Assembly: GCA_024811115.1 (NCBI GenBank) | Contig: JAKOGH010000687.1 | Coordinates: 1-22,983, forward strand | Direction: 5' to 3' | Origin: Terana coerulea | Lineage: Eukaryota; Basidiomycota; Agaricomycetes; Polyporales; Phanerochaetaceae | Length of the DNA stretch: 22,983 bases | In this document: positions 1-10,442 of the stretch, one piece after another | Position numbering within the stretch: the first letter of the stretch is position 1 | How the letters are laid out: each line of letters begins with the position of its first letter | The notes under the pieces: generated by a model | Told to the model about the DNA's origin: nothing | Databases searched by the model: none | Seen by the model: the letters and a program-made list of their open reading frames with translations, nothing else | Position numbers and translations under genes: made by a program

Positions 1-1790
1 CGCTTTGGAGTCTGATGTTGCATGCATTTCAAGAAATAGCAGACTTGATATTCTTTACCAATTCTTTACTTCTGGAAACAGCAACTCTACAGTATTCATG
101 CTGTGGAGCTGAACCTATCTATGCATTGCCCGTAGCAAATTGTCGCAGAGTACGTCGGTGCGCATCAACCCATCAACGATCCGCCGAGTTACCATTTCCG
201 GATTGCGCCGACGCGCGACAATGCCCTCGTCCTTTAACACTCATCTCACAGTACAACATGTCTATCATCAATGTATAGAAAAATAGGTCATTCTCAACGA
301 TTTTTTCAGTGTGTATATGTCGGATAGAGTCCTGTTGTACATGGTTCATAAATATTCCTGACTGAAGCGGCCTGCAGCCTTTACACCTAGCAGTGCCTGG
401 GGTCAGCACGTCCGCGCTAAACCCGGCGATTCTGATAGGGAAGGGGTTCATGCTGACTAAGCAATAAACCTGGGGTTTATGAGCGTCAAGGGGTTTCTCA
501 TTAGACTTATCCGTCGTTTATGTCCGCGCTGCTTCGAACATAGGCTGTAGTGAAACGGGAAGTTGGTAATGCGCTTGTAGTGCGTAGTTAAGAAGTAACC
601 GTTGGCCGCCCGGCGCTAAATTGTCCGCACTCCGCGCTTGGGGCGGGGTGGCGCTCGGAGTTGATCCGGTGGCCATATTTGTGCATGATGCGCCAAGCCC
701 TTCGTGGGTCTGTTCTCGACCGCGACCATACTTGCCATTACGCTTCGTGCCACTAGGATTACTGAGGCCCGCTCCCCGTTATTCACCATTAACATGAGCA
801 AGCCCTCTTCTCCTTCGGCGTATTTCGTCTCCACCATCCGGGACTGCCAGGAAGCGATGACAGAACTGCGTAGTCCCAGCTTGCTGCTGGCGGGCGATCT
901 CGATCCACAGTATCTTGGGCCATCGAATATAAACATAGGCCTGATGCGTACATGTCTGGATGTCAACAAAGCAGACTGCCGATGGGATAGGACGCGAACA
1001 TAAAGGATCCGACAGCTACGGCATTTCCATTTCCCTAAAGAGCGAGGTAGATGAAAATTCCCAGGCAGAAGCCTCGGTGTTCTACAGTCAGCCCGTTCTG
1101 CTTCTGCCACACACCACAAGGATACTGACATCCTGTCGAACTGAGCAGCACGAAAATCAGCAAGGGGTGACGACCGCCCGCAAGCTTGCGTCTTCCTGAC
1201 TGCCATCGCCGAGCATGTTATGTGAGTATCATGTGGGGTCCCCAGGGACCGCATGGTTGGGAATAGACCCGGAGCGACAGAGAGGCTTATTTCCATGCCA
1301 TTAGCTCGTCACCGGCTGTCAGGTATCCCCCATGACAGTAGAGCTTCGCATATTCTTCACGTGAAGATAAGACGCCCAAATCAGACAGGCCGGCCAATGT
1401 GCTTTGATAGTCGTCCAGAGCCAGCCTTCACGTTCGAAAATCCGTTGAAGCTGCTCACGGCCTGAGTATGTATGACTCCGGGGAGTTGTACAACCTTCCG
1501 TAGGAACGGGCAAGGGCAAGGTGCGTTTGGTAGCCTCGTGTGGGGGCCCAAGTGCTCACGGCGGCATCCAGGCCCCTCGGGTACATACCTCGGCCAATAT
1601 ACGGCAGCGGAGAAGCTCTGCCAAAAGCTTCTTTAGTGGCTCACTCTACCACTCCTTCTCCGCTGCATCGACGTGATGTCAGTTGCCGCACGATCGTCGC
1701 CCACATCGAGCGGTCTTCCTGACACTTGGTGGCGTCAGACATGCCATTTCCGGCATCATTCGTCCCCGAATGGCAAGTGTGGACATAAAT
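1..1790. other. Left-edge region without a supportable gene
   Basis: Both strands have open frames of 60-226 codons, but none shows a recognisable domain, convincing splice structure or conserved motif. The longest (616-1296, minus) and an overlapping plus frame (704-1003) cover the same bases and neither reads like a known family. A short stretch near 516-530 resembles the TTTATGTCCGGCGCT motif found inside the MITE at 5250-5925, so part of 470-620 might be an old transposon remnant. This is a weak inference. Confidence 0.4.
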
Positions 1791-1824
1791 ATGCTCCTAG
1801 CGCAAATAACTGAACTTCAACCAG

Positions 1825-1832
1825 TATATATA
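1825..1832 (+). promoter_or_regulatory. Probable TATA element of the PUF gene
   Basis: TATATATA lies about 60 bp before the start codon at 1891. It is followed by a C-rich leader containing CTACCCCCACCGCCACC, which is typical of fungal core promoters. Position and composition support it; there is no experimental evidence. Confidence 0.5.
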
Positions 1833-1890
1833 CACCGCTCGAGCCCAATCCCTCCTGTTCTCTACCCCCACCGCCACCGTCGCTCTCAAC

Positions 1891-4499
1891 ATGTACGCTT
1901 CTCAGTCCGCCACTCAGTCATACCACCCTCCCTTCGAGAACATGCCATCATCCAAGCAGCCCACCACTTCCCCAGGTCTGAGTGCGTCCATCTGGGCACC
2001 CCAACCCCAACCTTCAGACAGCGCCTGGTCGAAGGCGATCGATTCTATCAACAAGGTGCCCGACCACTACAGTGACATGCAGCCGGAGATGCGCCGCGCA
2101 AATTCCCATCCCACTGGGAACAACGGAGAAGACGGACTGGGACCCGTCGGCCTTCCTGGTATCTTGCGCAAAAAGGATGTCGGGGCCATCGGCGACGGTA
2201 GGAAGAAGACCACCCCGGATTTCGACCCCATCGTGAGTCTTTAATGCGTCACTCGAATCTGCGTATATGTGCATACTCATCGTTACTTCAGCAGGTCCAG
2301 CAGCTCCTGCGTACCCTGAACCTCAACTCTCCTGGGCCATTCACCTCTTTCGGTTCGACGCAGGACCTCACATCCTTTGGCGTCTCTCCCGACGTCTCCC
2401 CAACCTCCACCACTTCGGCGCTGCTCACACCTCCGGAGCTCTCGCCGGTGAAGTCCCATGGGGACTGGAAGTTCAACCCGACATTCGACTTCAGCCCGCC
2501 TCACCCGACCAACAACGCTCTACTCTTCGAGACCGACCCCTCTCACCGTTACGCTGACGGTGGTAGCCCTCACCCATCTTCGTACGGCCGACCCGTTATC
2601 GCCCAGGCAGCCGACCCATTCCAGCAGAGTGCTCGTGCCTTCCAGGCTTTCGACCCCTACGTCGAACGTCCTTTCCCTCATCGGTCGTCGGAGTCCTTCG
2701 CGGCGCAGATGGGGGCAGCCCTGCTTCTCGTCAGGACGCAAGCCCACTCCATCCGTCTTGGTCGCATCAACGCATGCGGACCTCGTCTTCGTCGGCAGAG
2801 TGGATGAAGCCTGATGTTCGTAGGTACGAGCAAGGGCCGGCCGCCGAGGTCCATCTCTCCCCAACCCAAGGCTCGCGATCGCACGGGAACGCGCATGAGG
2901 TGAGTATATGCGTCTCGACACTCAGTCTTACGGTGTTGCTGACTGTGTATTAGCCCATCAACTTCCTCACGTTGCTGCACCCTTCCTCTACCCCGCCGTA
3001 CCATCTCTTCGTTCAACGCATCATCAAGTCGTCGGACCAGCAAGCGTCCATCTTCCTTCAGCAAAAGCTGAAGGTCGCCGATAGCGAAGAGCGGGCCAAG
3101 ATCGTCGATGCTATATGCGCTCGTGGTTTCGACATGATGGCTCACCGGTACGAGTCCTCACAGTCAGACTTCCTCCACATCCTATACTGAATTGACGCTT
3201 TAGGTTTGGGAATTGGGCGGTCCAAAGATGCCTCGAAGCGACGGCCAGCGCTGACGAAAGACGCAAGATCGTAGGATGTATGAGGTATGCTGCCACCAAG
3301 AAAAGGTGTGCGTTAGCTGACCATCTACTGTCCGGCTATAGGGGACGAGTAGTCGACCTCGCAATGAACTGCTACGGATGCCACGTCCTGCAGAAGGCGC
3401 TCGACTGTGAGGAAGATGTCAGGCTACTCATCGTTTCTGAGTTGCTTTTGGGCGATCCCGCCCAAACGCTGGTGAACAAGCACGCATCTCACGTCTGGAG
3501 CAAGGTACGTGGTCATTTTGTTTGACCCAGTGTTTTTATACAGAACGCGCTGTTGCAGATCATGGAGCTCACATGGACGCCCCCGGCCCCGCCGATCTTC
3601 GCATAGTACGCTTTTCTTTTGCAACCTTCGTGGCCCGCGGCTTATTAATATGATCTCGACAAAGCGTCAACCGGTCGCTGAAGGGCAAGTGGGCTGCTCT
3701 CGCTTGTCACGAGACCGGATCGTTGGTGGTCCAGGTGCGTGCATTTCCTCCCGATTGTCTCCAGCTTAATTCTTAGCCACTATTATCCAGCACGCTTTCG
3801 AGAACCTCGAAGAGTCGGCCAAAGACGGCATCGTCGACGAGCTTCTGAATCAGGGTTCCCCGTTTTCAGCGAAGTCGCCAAGAACCAGTGGGGCTCCTAC
3901 TGCATCCAGCACAGTACGTTCATTGAGATTGTTTGCCACACCGCTGTCTAACCACGTTGTCCTCGACATAGTCCTCGAGCATGGTTCTTCGCAGCACCGT
4001 TGCATGACTCTAGACCATCTGATCTCTGGGCTACTCGAGTACGCTACAAACGAGCAAGGTTCCAAGTCCGTTACGAAAGCCTTGAAGGAGGGTGGTAAGG
4101 ATACGCTAAACCGTATCATTGCGCGCATGTGCGAGCCCGCTAAAGGGTATGTTCTCAATCGCCCTATTGAAAGGCATCCACTGACGGAGGTACAGAGGCA
4201 GGAGGGCAATGATCGTTGATCTGGCCCTATCCGTCACCGGCAGCCAGCTTATCGCTAGCGTTCTTCCCAACGTATGTCTAATCACCTCGAGTTTTTGTCG
4301 TTTACTAAATATGTTCTAGGCCGACAAGGACCAGCGCGCATTGCTCTACGACTCCATACGGGGTCACATCGTCACTCTTCGCGGATGCAAAACCGGTTCA
4401 AAGGTCATCTGGCTTTTCGACAGAATGGTGAGAGTAAATTCATTCGACTCTCGACATTCCTCTAACTTCAACTTGTAGCGCGCATACTACGGATATTAA
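1891..4499 (+). CDS. Pumilio/PUF-family RNA-binding protein, 12 exons, two apparent frame breaks
   Basis: PUF proteins bind short motifs in mRNA 3' UTRs through a curved array of helical repeats and repress or localise transcripts in the cytoplasm. Proposed exons: 1891-2232, 2292-2899, 2954-3147, 3204-3284, 3342-3504, 3559-3605, 3665-3734, 3791-3913, 3972-4146, 4202-4271, 4320-4427, 4479-4499, with GT-AG introns of about 49-59 nt. The N-terminal ~320 residues are low-complexity and rich in Ser, Pro and Gln. The C-terminal ~350 residues hold PUF repeats such as GNWAVQRCLE, GCHVLQKAL, SHVWSKIMEL, GSLVVQHAFE and GSYCIQHILE. One base seems to be missing in the G run at 2711-2715 and one in the C run at 3858-3861. 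With both restored the model is 668 codons including stop. Both breaks sit in homopolymers, so sequence error is likelier than decay. The exon 6 acceptor could instead lie 15 nt upstream, adding five residues in frame. The family is certain; the subfamily (Puf1/2-like or another) is not. Confidence 0.93.
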
Positions 4500-5241
4500 G
4501 AACCTTGAATACTCGACGCACATCTTCTCGCTCCTTCCGCATATTTTAACCAGCATATCTTAGACGGCATCTCATTCCAACCTTCGATAATTCGCGCACT
4601 ACCCATCAACGGACTGATATCAACCCATTGCGTTGCATATTGGCGAGCTTCGTCCACACGATCATCCATCTTCATTCATCTGTCTCTGCAACCAGCTCCC
4701 CAGCATCGCACCAGCATCGCATCCGCGTCGAACGCACGTCTCAGCACATGACATACCCCGCAAGCCCGCATGTTCGCTCAGTTATCTCTCATTTATGGCC
4801 ACCTTATGCCACCATCCTTCGTCGCACCCGGAAAATCTTCGCACGTCTTTCTACATCAGATTTACTGCCCTTTATTGCTTCTTCGCTCCAAGTATCTTCG
4901 TCGTCACAGACGTTCGCCCTCTGTACTTTCATCGGTGGCGTCTTGTGTGCACTCTTGCCTTGCCCCATATAGCTCTGCTCGCTGCCTCCGTAGTTCCCTC
5001 ACTTCTCCTACCCTCTCTGGCGTCTTCGCCATGCTCCCCATCCTTTGCACCGAGCACTGCTGATTATCGAGTTCGTCTTTCGTATTTTCGTCTCAAGTGG
5101 ATGTTCGTAGCAAAAGTATCGTGTATGTATGTAACAGAGGACGTGTATCAATGTAGCATTATTCTGTGTAAAACGTCTCGTGTTTGCGACCATGTGAGAG
5201 GTGCTACCGAGTCATCCGAGTCGGTCCGTGTCCGAGTCTGT
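4500..5241 (+). other. PUF 3' flank, probable 3' UTR and spacer
   Basis: This pyrimidine-rich stretch follows the PUF stop codon. A 212-codon open frame (4633-5271) is present, but its product is low-complexity, rich in Ser, Pro, Leu and Cys, matches nothing I recognise and runs into the inverted repeat of the next element. The T/A-rich part near 5100-5190 could hold the transcript end. No gene is called here. Confidence 0.5.
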
Positions 5242-5249
5242 TGCAGCTC

Positions 5250-5281
5250 AGGCCCCCGAATATCGGTTTAGATGTACGATC
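5250..5281 (+). repeat. Left terminal inverted repeat of the MITE
   Basis: This 32-bp repeat is identical to the reverse complement of 5894-5925. The 8-bp target duplication TGCAGCTC immediately precedes it at 5242-5249. Confidence 0.9.
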
Positions 5282-5327
5282 CAAAGTGACCCCTTTAGGG
5301 GTTTTATGTCCTTAAGGTTTTGGGCTG

Positions 5328-5892
5328 TTTATGTCCGGCGCTAGATTGGGGTCCTTCATTTTGGCCGATTTATAGCCTTTCTTCGGGTATATGTTCCAAA
5401 AATCGCAGAAATGACAGGAAAATGCCAAAATCGCTTGCGCTTCGCGCAAAGCCTCTCACACTATTTAACATACTACAAGCTCCCGAGACAGAACGTTCCA
5501 GCCCGCTGGCAGCAACATTCAATGTTGAGAACCTTGGGCTGGTGGGCGTGTGACGGATCACACTGCGATGCGCCACTTCGGGCTGGTTGCAGTCTCGTTC
5601 GCAGACACATGGAGGTAACGGACTGATACTATCAGTTTGTTATCGAACTACAAAAGGCCACCTACAGATACACGTATCGGTAAGCTCCAATTTGTGGTCG
5701 ATAACAAACCACTTATTCAGCGCGAGGTTGGTCGCCGCATGGCCGAATTATGTCCGGCGCTGGATCGGACTTCCCCGTCCGGGCACGGTCTATATCCTCG
5801 CACAAGATCGGACTTTCGGCCAAATTTTGCCCTTTATGTCCTCCAGCGGGTCGGGGCTCGCGCCTTCGGCGCGACGATTTATGTCCGGCGCT
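5328..5892 (+). repeat. Three dispersed copies of (T)TTATGTCCGGCGCT inside the MITE
   Basis: Copies lie at 5328-5342, 5748-5761 and 5878-5892, all in the same orientation, one near the left end and two near the right. Short subterminal repeats of this kind are transposase-binding sites in hAT elements, so that is the likely role by analogy. Shorter TTTATGTCC copies also occur nearby. Confidence 0.65.
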
Positions 5893-5893
5893 T

Positions 5894-5925
5894 GATCGTA
5901 CATCTAAACCGATATTCGGGGGCCT
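5894..5925 (-). repeat. Right terminal inverted repeat of the MITE
   Basis: This is the partner of 5250-5281 with no mismatch over 32 bp. It is followed directly by the second copy of TGCAGCTC at 5926-5933. Confidence 0.9.
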
Positions 5926-5990
5926 TGCAGCTCTCGCCGGCTCGGAGGCGTGCTCTTTACTTCGCCCTCAGTCTTGTCACTGAACTATCG

Positions 5991-8305
5991 ATGTCGCGTT
6001 ATGGCTCTAACATTCAAGACCTGCCCGAAGATATACTCAGCATCGCTTTTCGAGAGCTTCAAGCCCCACAAGTCGCCGTAGCTCGAAGAGTACGCACATT
6101 GGCACATAACCTGAGAGTTAACTGGCCGCTGACATCTCACATAAGACCTGCAAACACTTCTACCGCATTTCTTGCTCGAAGCAACTGTGGTTGCACATCT
6201 TGCTGCGAGACGTGGTACGCAGGGGCCTGAGCATTCCCGCGTACTGCCGGTCGCTGGACTCGTTGTCCGCTGCAGACTGCGAGGCGCTTACGGTTCATGC
6301 ACTTTGTCTTCGGCGATGCCTGCGCCTACCCCGCCACGGTCGGATACCGACCATCCGAGCACTGCACCAGAGTCGCTGTATCACTTGGGTGCGCCTCGTG
6401 CGGGGCCAATGGCTCCTCGTCGCTTCATCCGATCAGTCCTCCAGTGCTATCACCCTGTGGTCCATCCCTTCGTTGTCGTCGTCACGACCCGGCACCCCTT
6501 GCCCGTGGCACAGGCTTTTTGGAGGCACCTGTTGCGACTGGCTTGGTTAATGTGGGGAAGGATGGAGCGGCTATAATAGCTTTGGAGCTTCGTGCTGAAC
6601 GGTACGCCTGTAAGCCTCCTTCGATGTCACTATGTCGCTCTGACGGTGCGTTTGGAACCGTAGGCGTCCAATTCTCCACATCATTGCTATAAACGATGAA
6701 AGAGGATGTCTTTCCTTTGTTCGGCTCAAGCGATACGAGGATATTTCACGCATTCGCGCGATGCAAGGACCAATACTAGGATTCGCCCTGCATGAAGACA
6801 GAAGCTTGCCCAGCGTCTTGAACTGGAAGACTGGGCAGGTTCTGCATCTGCACGCCACACCTAATCCACATGTGAGTCTCGGTATTCTGTGTCAGCGAGC
6901 TGTAAGCTGACCATGTCGCAGGGTGGTGCGGTGGCGATGGCGTTCGAAGACAACCTTGTTGCAGTCGTGACGCCTCTTCAACTCCAGGTGTATGCGATCA
7001 ACATGCCAGCGGACGGGGCTGGTCTTCCCGCATAGTCCGCAGCTTCCCCTTGGCCTACTCGGTCGGGTTCGCGCAGGTGGCGTTTGATCAACTGAGCGCT
7101 CACGGCTCTGAGCGGTTGTTCGTATGCATCTCCGGAGAGGATGGCACCTTTGTGTATACCGTCCCGAAGCACTCCTTGCTCGCCAAAGATGTTGGAGCTG
7201 GCCTCACTCTCGTCTGGAGAAAAGTGTACGATGCCAACAAAAAGATTTCGAAGAGGTATATGAGTACATCTATGCCCCCATGTTCGGTTCACACTGCTCG
7301 ACTCTGTCCTGGATTGCGCAGCGAGTGTTCGACGCGGGTACAGGCTTCTTTTCCACATTATCCGAAGGCTTGCCTGAATTCCCGCCTGAGACAGAAAATT
7401 CACTGCCGACGCGACTGCAAGAGTACAACCTTCGACACTCCGAGATGCCCGCATTTTATGCTATAGGAATCTATGACTATGACGACACTCTGGGCATTCT
7501 AGCGTTTGGTAACAGCTATGGTGAACTTGCCTTGTTCTTTTTGGGCAGCGTCAATGGTCTACAGGGGTGCTTTGAGCCGTTGTCATTTTCAGCTCGCGTA
7601 GCGTCGGAGAAATTGCCATTAGTGAGCTCAAAAGCCTTTTGTCTGCTACGTGTTCACTCATAAAATGATTGACTAACAGAGCGTCGTACCGATCACATTC
7701 TCTCCACCACTACCGTATTGCGCTCCTTCACTACCTGCGGATGCCTCAAGACACGCGTTGTTCGAGTCCTGGCGGGCAGCACGGCCCGAACCGCTCCCAG
7801 CTAGATGGAAGCACATCAGTCTTCCAGATACACTTGCGGGGCCATCGGTCTCTACGGGCACCCCAGAATGGATGCAATTCATACAAAGGGTACCGGGCGA
7901 CACTGACAACCTTGCATGGGACCTGGAACATTCGTACCATTTTTATGGTGCACCGGTCCCGTTGCTGACAAACGAGTGGCACACACTCTTCGCGGCAGGC
8001 GGTCTCTTGTTTCTCGCTTTAACCGACGAAGACGACGAGATACGTGTCGTCAATTCGCACGTATCCATAGAAGAGCTAGTCAGGCGGTACGAAGGCATTT
8101 TGCTTCCCACCACTGCACGAACGCGAGATGAAACTGCGCGAGCCAGAGGAGTAGAGGTAATGCAAAGATGGGAGTGGAGAAGGCAAACATTGGACGAAAC
8201 AGGTGGCAGGAGTTGAAGGACCGTGGCGGTGATGTGCATTCTAGCTGGTTACTAGTAGAAGAATCGCCGCGATCGGGCTCACCTGCAAATATAGAGTTGG
8301 CATGA
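5991..8305 (+). pseudogene. F-box protein, paralogue 1, with four single-base frame breaks
   Basis: F-box proteins are substrate adaptors of SCF ubiquitin ligases. Exons: 5991-6089, 6146-6601, 6664-6871, 6922-7621, 7680-8305. Exon 1 encodes the F-box start (LPEDILSIAFREL), and exon 2 continues with TCKHFYRISCSKQLW, then TWVRLVRGQWLLVASSD and LWSIPSL. The rest aligns throughout with paralogues 2 and 3, including YDYDDTLGILAFGN and the C-terminal motif NRWQELKDRGGDVH. The repeated hydrophobic blocks suggest a beta-propeller-like C-terminal part (inference). Frame breaks: one extra base within about 6455-6520, a missing C at 7027-7029, a missing A in the run at 7239-7243, and one missing base near 8183-8195. 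Correcting all four gives 697 codons including stop, almost the size of paralogue 2. It is therefore either a young pseudogene or an intact gene with assembly errors. Confidence 0.85.
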
Positions 8306-8954
8306 TGTAGCATAGCCCTAGTCATCTGCACAAAAATAAATACATTCGTAGCAGACGGTAAAGCGAGACTAGTCTACAGCGCCGGAGCGACGGTGCCATC
8401 CCATGGTAAGCCCCGCGGTGAAGACTTGGGTAGGTCGGAGATGTATCACTGATGGACGACCATAAGTGCAATACAAATGCCTTACACCAGCTATGCGTCC
8501 CCTTGTTATCACACAAAACTCCTTCCACCAAGGAACCCCGGCGGGTCAAACAGACGGGGCCCGCTCTCGTATGTTGCAATCTGCCGAGTTAGGAGACGCG
8601 GCAACGACGATTCCTCGATATGAATGAGGGAGGCAAGACCCCCGGTCTTTACGTGGAGGCCACCGATGCTTGCGACCGAAGCTTTTGAACTTGGCGAGTA
8701 CGCCAAGAACCTTGCTCTGAGCGTTCCTTACGACGCCGAAGTCTGAGATTCTCGACTTCGTCGGTCCTTGTTGTGAACACGACACTTTGGGGCCCAGTTA
8801 CTTGGCCTGTGCTCGCATATTCTAGAAGTCCCCTTGCTTGACAAGGGTTCTGGGACCCCTTAATTGAAGCCGGTTTTCGTGTAACAAGCGCCCAGATTAC
8901 ATAAGTCCTCACTTCGCTGCCATTGGCTGTCGCTCTCTCCCGGGCCCAGAAAGA

Positions 8955-9621
8955 CTGTGAAATGGTGATTCTCCTTTTCTCCCGGAGAATGGGAGAATGC
9001 GGCAATGCCCGGGCGTGACCATCACGTCACGGCCGCTGTGTCCCTCTCGATCACCCAAATACGGCTCCTGGCGGGATGCCGCTAGCCCCGTATCATTGCC
9101 TTGTTAGGCAGGTCTCCGGAAGCGCCTCACACCTCAGCTTCAAAGCGGGCCCTCCGACGAGAAAGAAGCATGTTTTTGAGGGCTTAAAATGGATCAAATA
9201 ATTTATTAGTATATATGTGTTATTATACAGCGGCCAAACGATGCTAGAGGTAGGCATCCAGTCACAGCGTAAGTTACACGCAGCGCCGACTGTATTCAGA
9301 CTGCGAGGGTGCTTAACGAGCAAGATATTAGTGCTTGACTTGGCTTGAAGGAGGGTAAAAGTAATTAGGCATAATATGGCAGTGTAATAGGAACGATTTA
9401 ATCACTACGAGGTGGTATACGAACCCTGCACCGAAGTCCAACACCGAGCAGCAGTTGAGCGTCGAACAGTAGTGCCTAAACGGGGCAAGGCGGATCAAGC
9501 GCAAGTCCCAATTCAGCCGTTTGAACGCGATCGCCGTGACAGAGGCTAACAAGCGCCCCTCCCCAATTCTCCCAATTCTCCCGATTCTCCCAATTCTCCT
9601 GGGAGAATCACCATTTCCCAG
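8955..9621. repeat. Inverted-repeat pair bounding 667 bp, possible decayed MITE
   Basis: CTGTGAAATGGTGATTCTCC at 8955-8974 matches the reverse complement of 9602-9621 at 19 of 20 positions. Both ends carry extra copies of ATTCTCC/GGAGAAT just inside: GGAGAATGGGAGAAT at the left and a tandem array at the right. I found no coding content inside and no clear target-site duplication outside, so the transposon reading is tentative. Confidence 0.5.
9562..9597 (+). repeat. Tandem 9-bp repeat, four units of CCCAATTCT
   Basis: Four head-to-tail units run at 9562-9570, 9571-9579, 9580-9588 (one variant base, CCCGATTCT) and 9589-9597. The array runs into a short palindrome, ATTCTCC-TG-GGAGAAT, at the inner edge of the right inverted repeat. 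It resembles a subterminal binding-site array more than a random microsatellite. Confidence 0.8.
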
Positions 9622-10121
9622 ACGTCCTCCCCGGGCCGGCCTGTCTCACCACGCCAACCAAAGAGTCGAAGCAGGCGAAGCCCGCGAGGCGAGTTGGCGT
9701 CCATCCGTGCACTAATTTCACCCAGTTTGAACCAGTTCAAGTAGGCGTAACGGGTGAAGTTGCCTCTTCCACGGCCTGGGCCAACAAACCTGTATCTCTC
9801 CCAAGTCTGAAGTTTATATCAATATTGCCTCCCTCAGTCGGGCTTGCAGGGGGCGGCCCGAGTCGCAACATCCAGATCCCATTCTGCCACTTATCTCACG
9901 TATCTCCTGTGATTTCATAAATCCCAAGCAAGGGCTCTGCGGCCGCAGGCCGCATTCCTCTAGTAACATAAGCTTGATATTGCAGCTGTTGCCAGTGCGC
10001 AAGTCCACTTACATGAAGCCATCTTCAAGTTCCGCCATCATACAGCACTTCTAGATCTTGCAATTGTACTCTGCCCAGTGCGTTGAGCTCAGGGCTCTAC
10101 TGCACAAATTACGGCTTCGAG

Positions 10122-10130
10122 TATAAAATA
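10122..10130 (+). promoter_or_regulatory. TATA-like element upstream of F-box copy 2
   Basis: TATAAAATA sits about 310 bp before the start codon at 10443. It is a good TATA match but far from the start codon, so it would require a long leader. The segment 10245-10320 between them is conserved upstream of F-box copy 4. Confidence 0.35.
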
Positions 10131-10442
10131 CATAGTTACTCTGCTACAGAGGTTTATTTCGAGTGAGAATAAGAGGGTGGGAGGTTCGAGGGTGTAGTGA
10201 GTGTTGGTACGGTGGCGAGGCCAGGGCTTGAACACCGCGCGGCCGTGTCGGCATGAAGGAGCGCTCTTTCAGCATCTTCGGCTATTGCCGTCTCCAACAC
10301 CCAGGGAAACGGCGTCCTAAAGGGAGATGTTCTTGTACTCGACGACTTGCCGCTCGGAACCGCCGACGACGCAATTGTGCAGCCAACCAAGCTGGTCGAG
10401 CTCTGCTGCTTTCCTCGCGCGCTCCCTGTTGTTGGATATTGA

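Larger units (their letters stand above)
5250..5925. mobile_element. Non-autonomous hAT-like MITE
   Basis: The ends are perfect 32-bp inverted repeats (5250-5281 and 5894-5925) beginning AGGCCCCCGAATATCGG. They are flanked by an 8-bp direct repeat TGCAGCTC (5242-5249 and 5926-5933). An 8-bp target duplication is characteristic of the hAT superfamily (and of some others, including KDZ elements). The 676-bp interior has no transposase, only repeated short motifs, so mobility would depend on a transposase supplied elsewhere. The perfect repeats and intact duplication suggest recent insertion. The element ends 65 bp before the start codon of F-box copy 1 and so must contribute to or replace its promoter. 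The superfamily call rests on duplication length alone. Confidence 0.85.
8306..10120. other. Spacer between F-box copies 1 and 2
   Basis: No gene can be supported. A likely poly(A) context, AAAAATAAAT, lies near 8332, just after the stop of copy 1. The stretch holds the inverted-repeat pair 8955-8974 / 9602-9621, a 9-bp tandem repeat, and an AT-rich tract around 9185-9235. Open frames of 64-118 codons on the minus strand have no recognisable content. Confidence 0.5.

Noticed and set aside
704..1003. 99-codon plus-strand frame with C-ending codons and the stretch STIRDCQEAMTELRSP
   Set aside because: The codon pattern is mildly coding-like, but no splice-consistent extension or family match could be made. 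It is too weak to annotate.
616..1296. 226-codon minus-strand open frame
   Set aside because: It has no recognisable motif and overlaps plus-strand frames of similar quality. The sequence before it on the same strand is full of stops. It may be a chance frame in G+C-rich DNA.
4633..5271. 212-codon plus-strand open frame after the PUF gene
   Set aside because: Its product is low-complexity and pyrimidine-driven, has no domain, lies where a 3' UTR is expected and runs into the MITE inverted repeat.
8930..9645. CCCGGG-containing flanks as a target duplication of the inverted-repeat pair
   Set aside because: CCCGGG is palindromic, the copies sit at unequal distances from the repeats, and no exact direct repeat abuts the ends.
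9521..9715. Short open frame encoding ILPILPILPIL
   Set aside because: The peptide is a direct translation of the 9-bp tandem DNA repeat and shows no other sign of coding.
10183..10195. GGTTCGAGGGTG resembling a tRNA T-arm
   Set aside because: No matching acceptor or anticodon arms could be folded on either strand around it.
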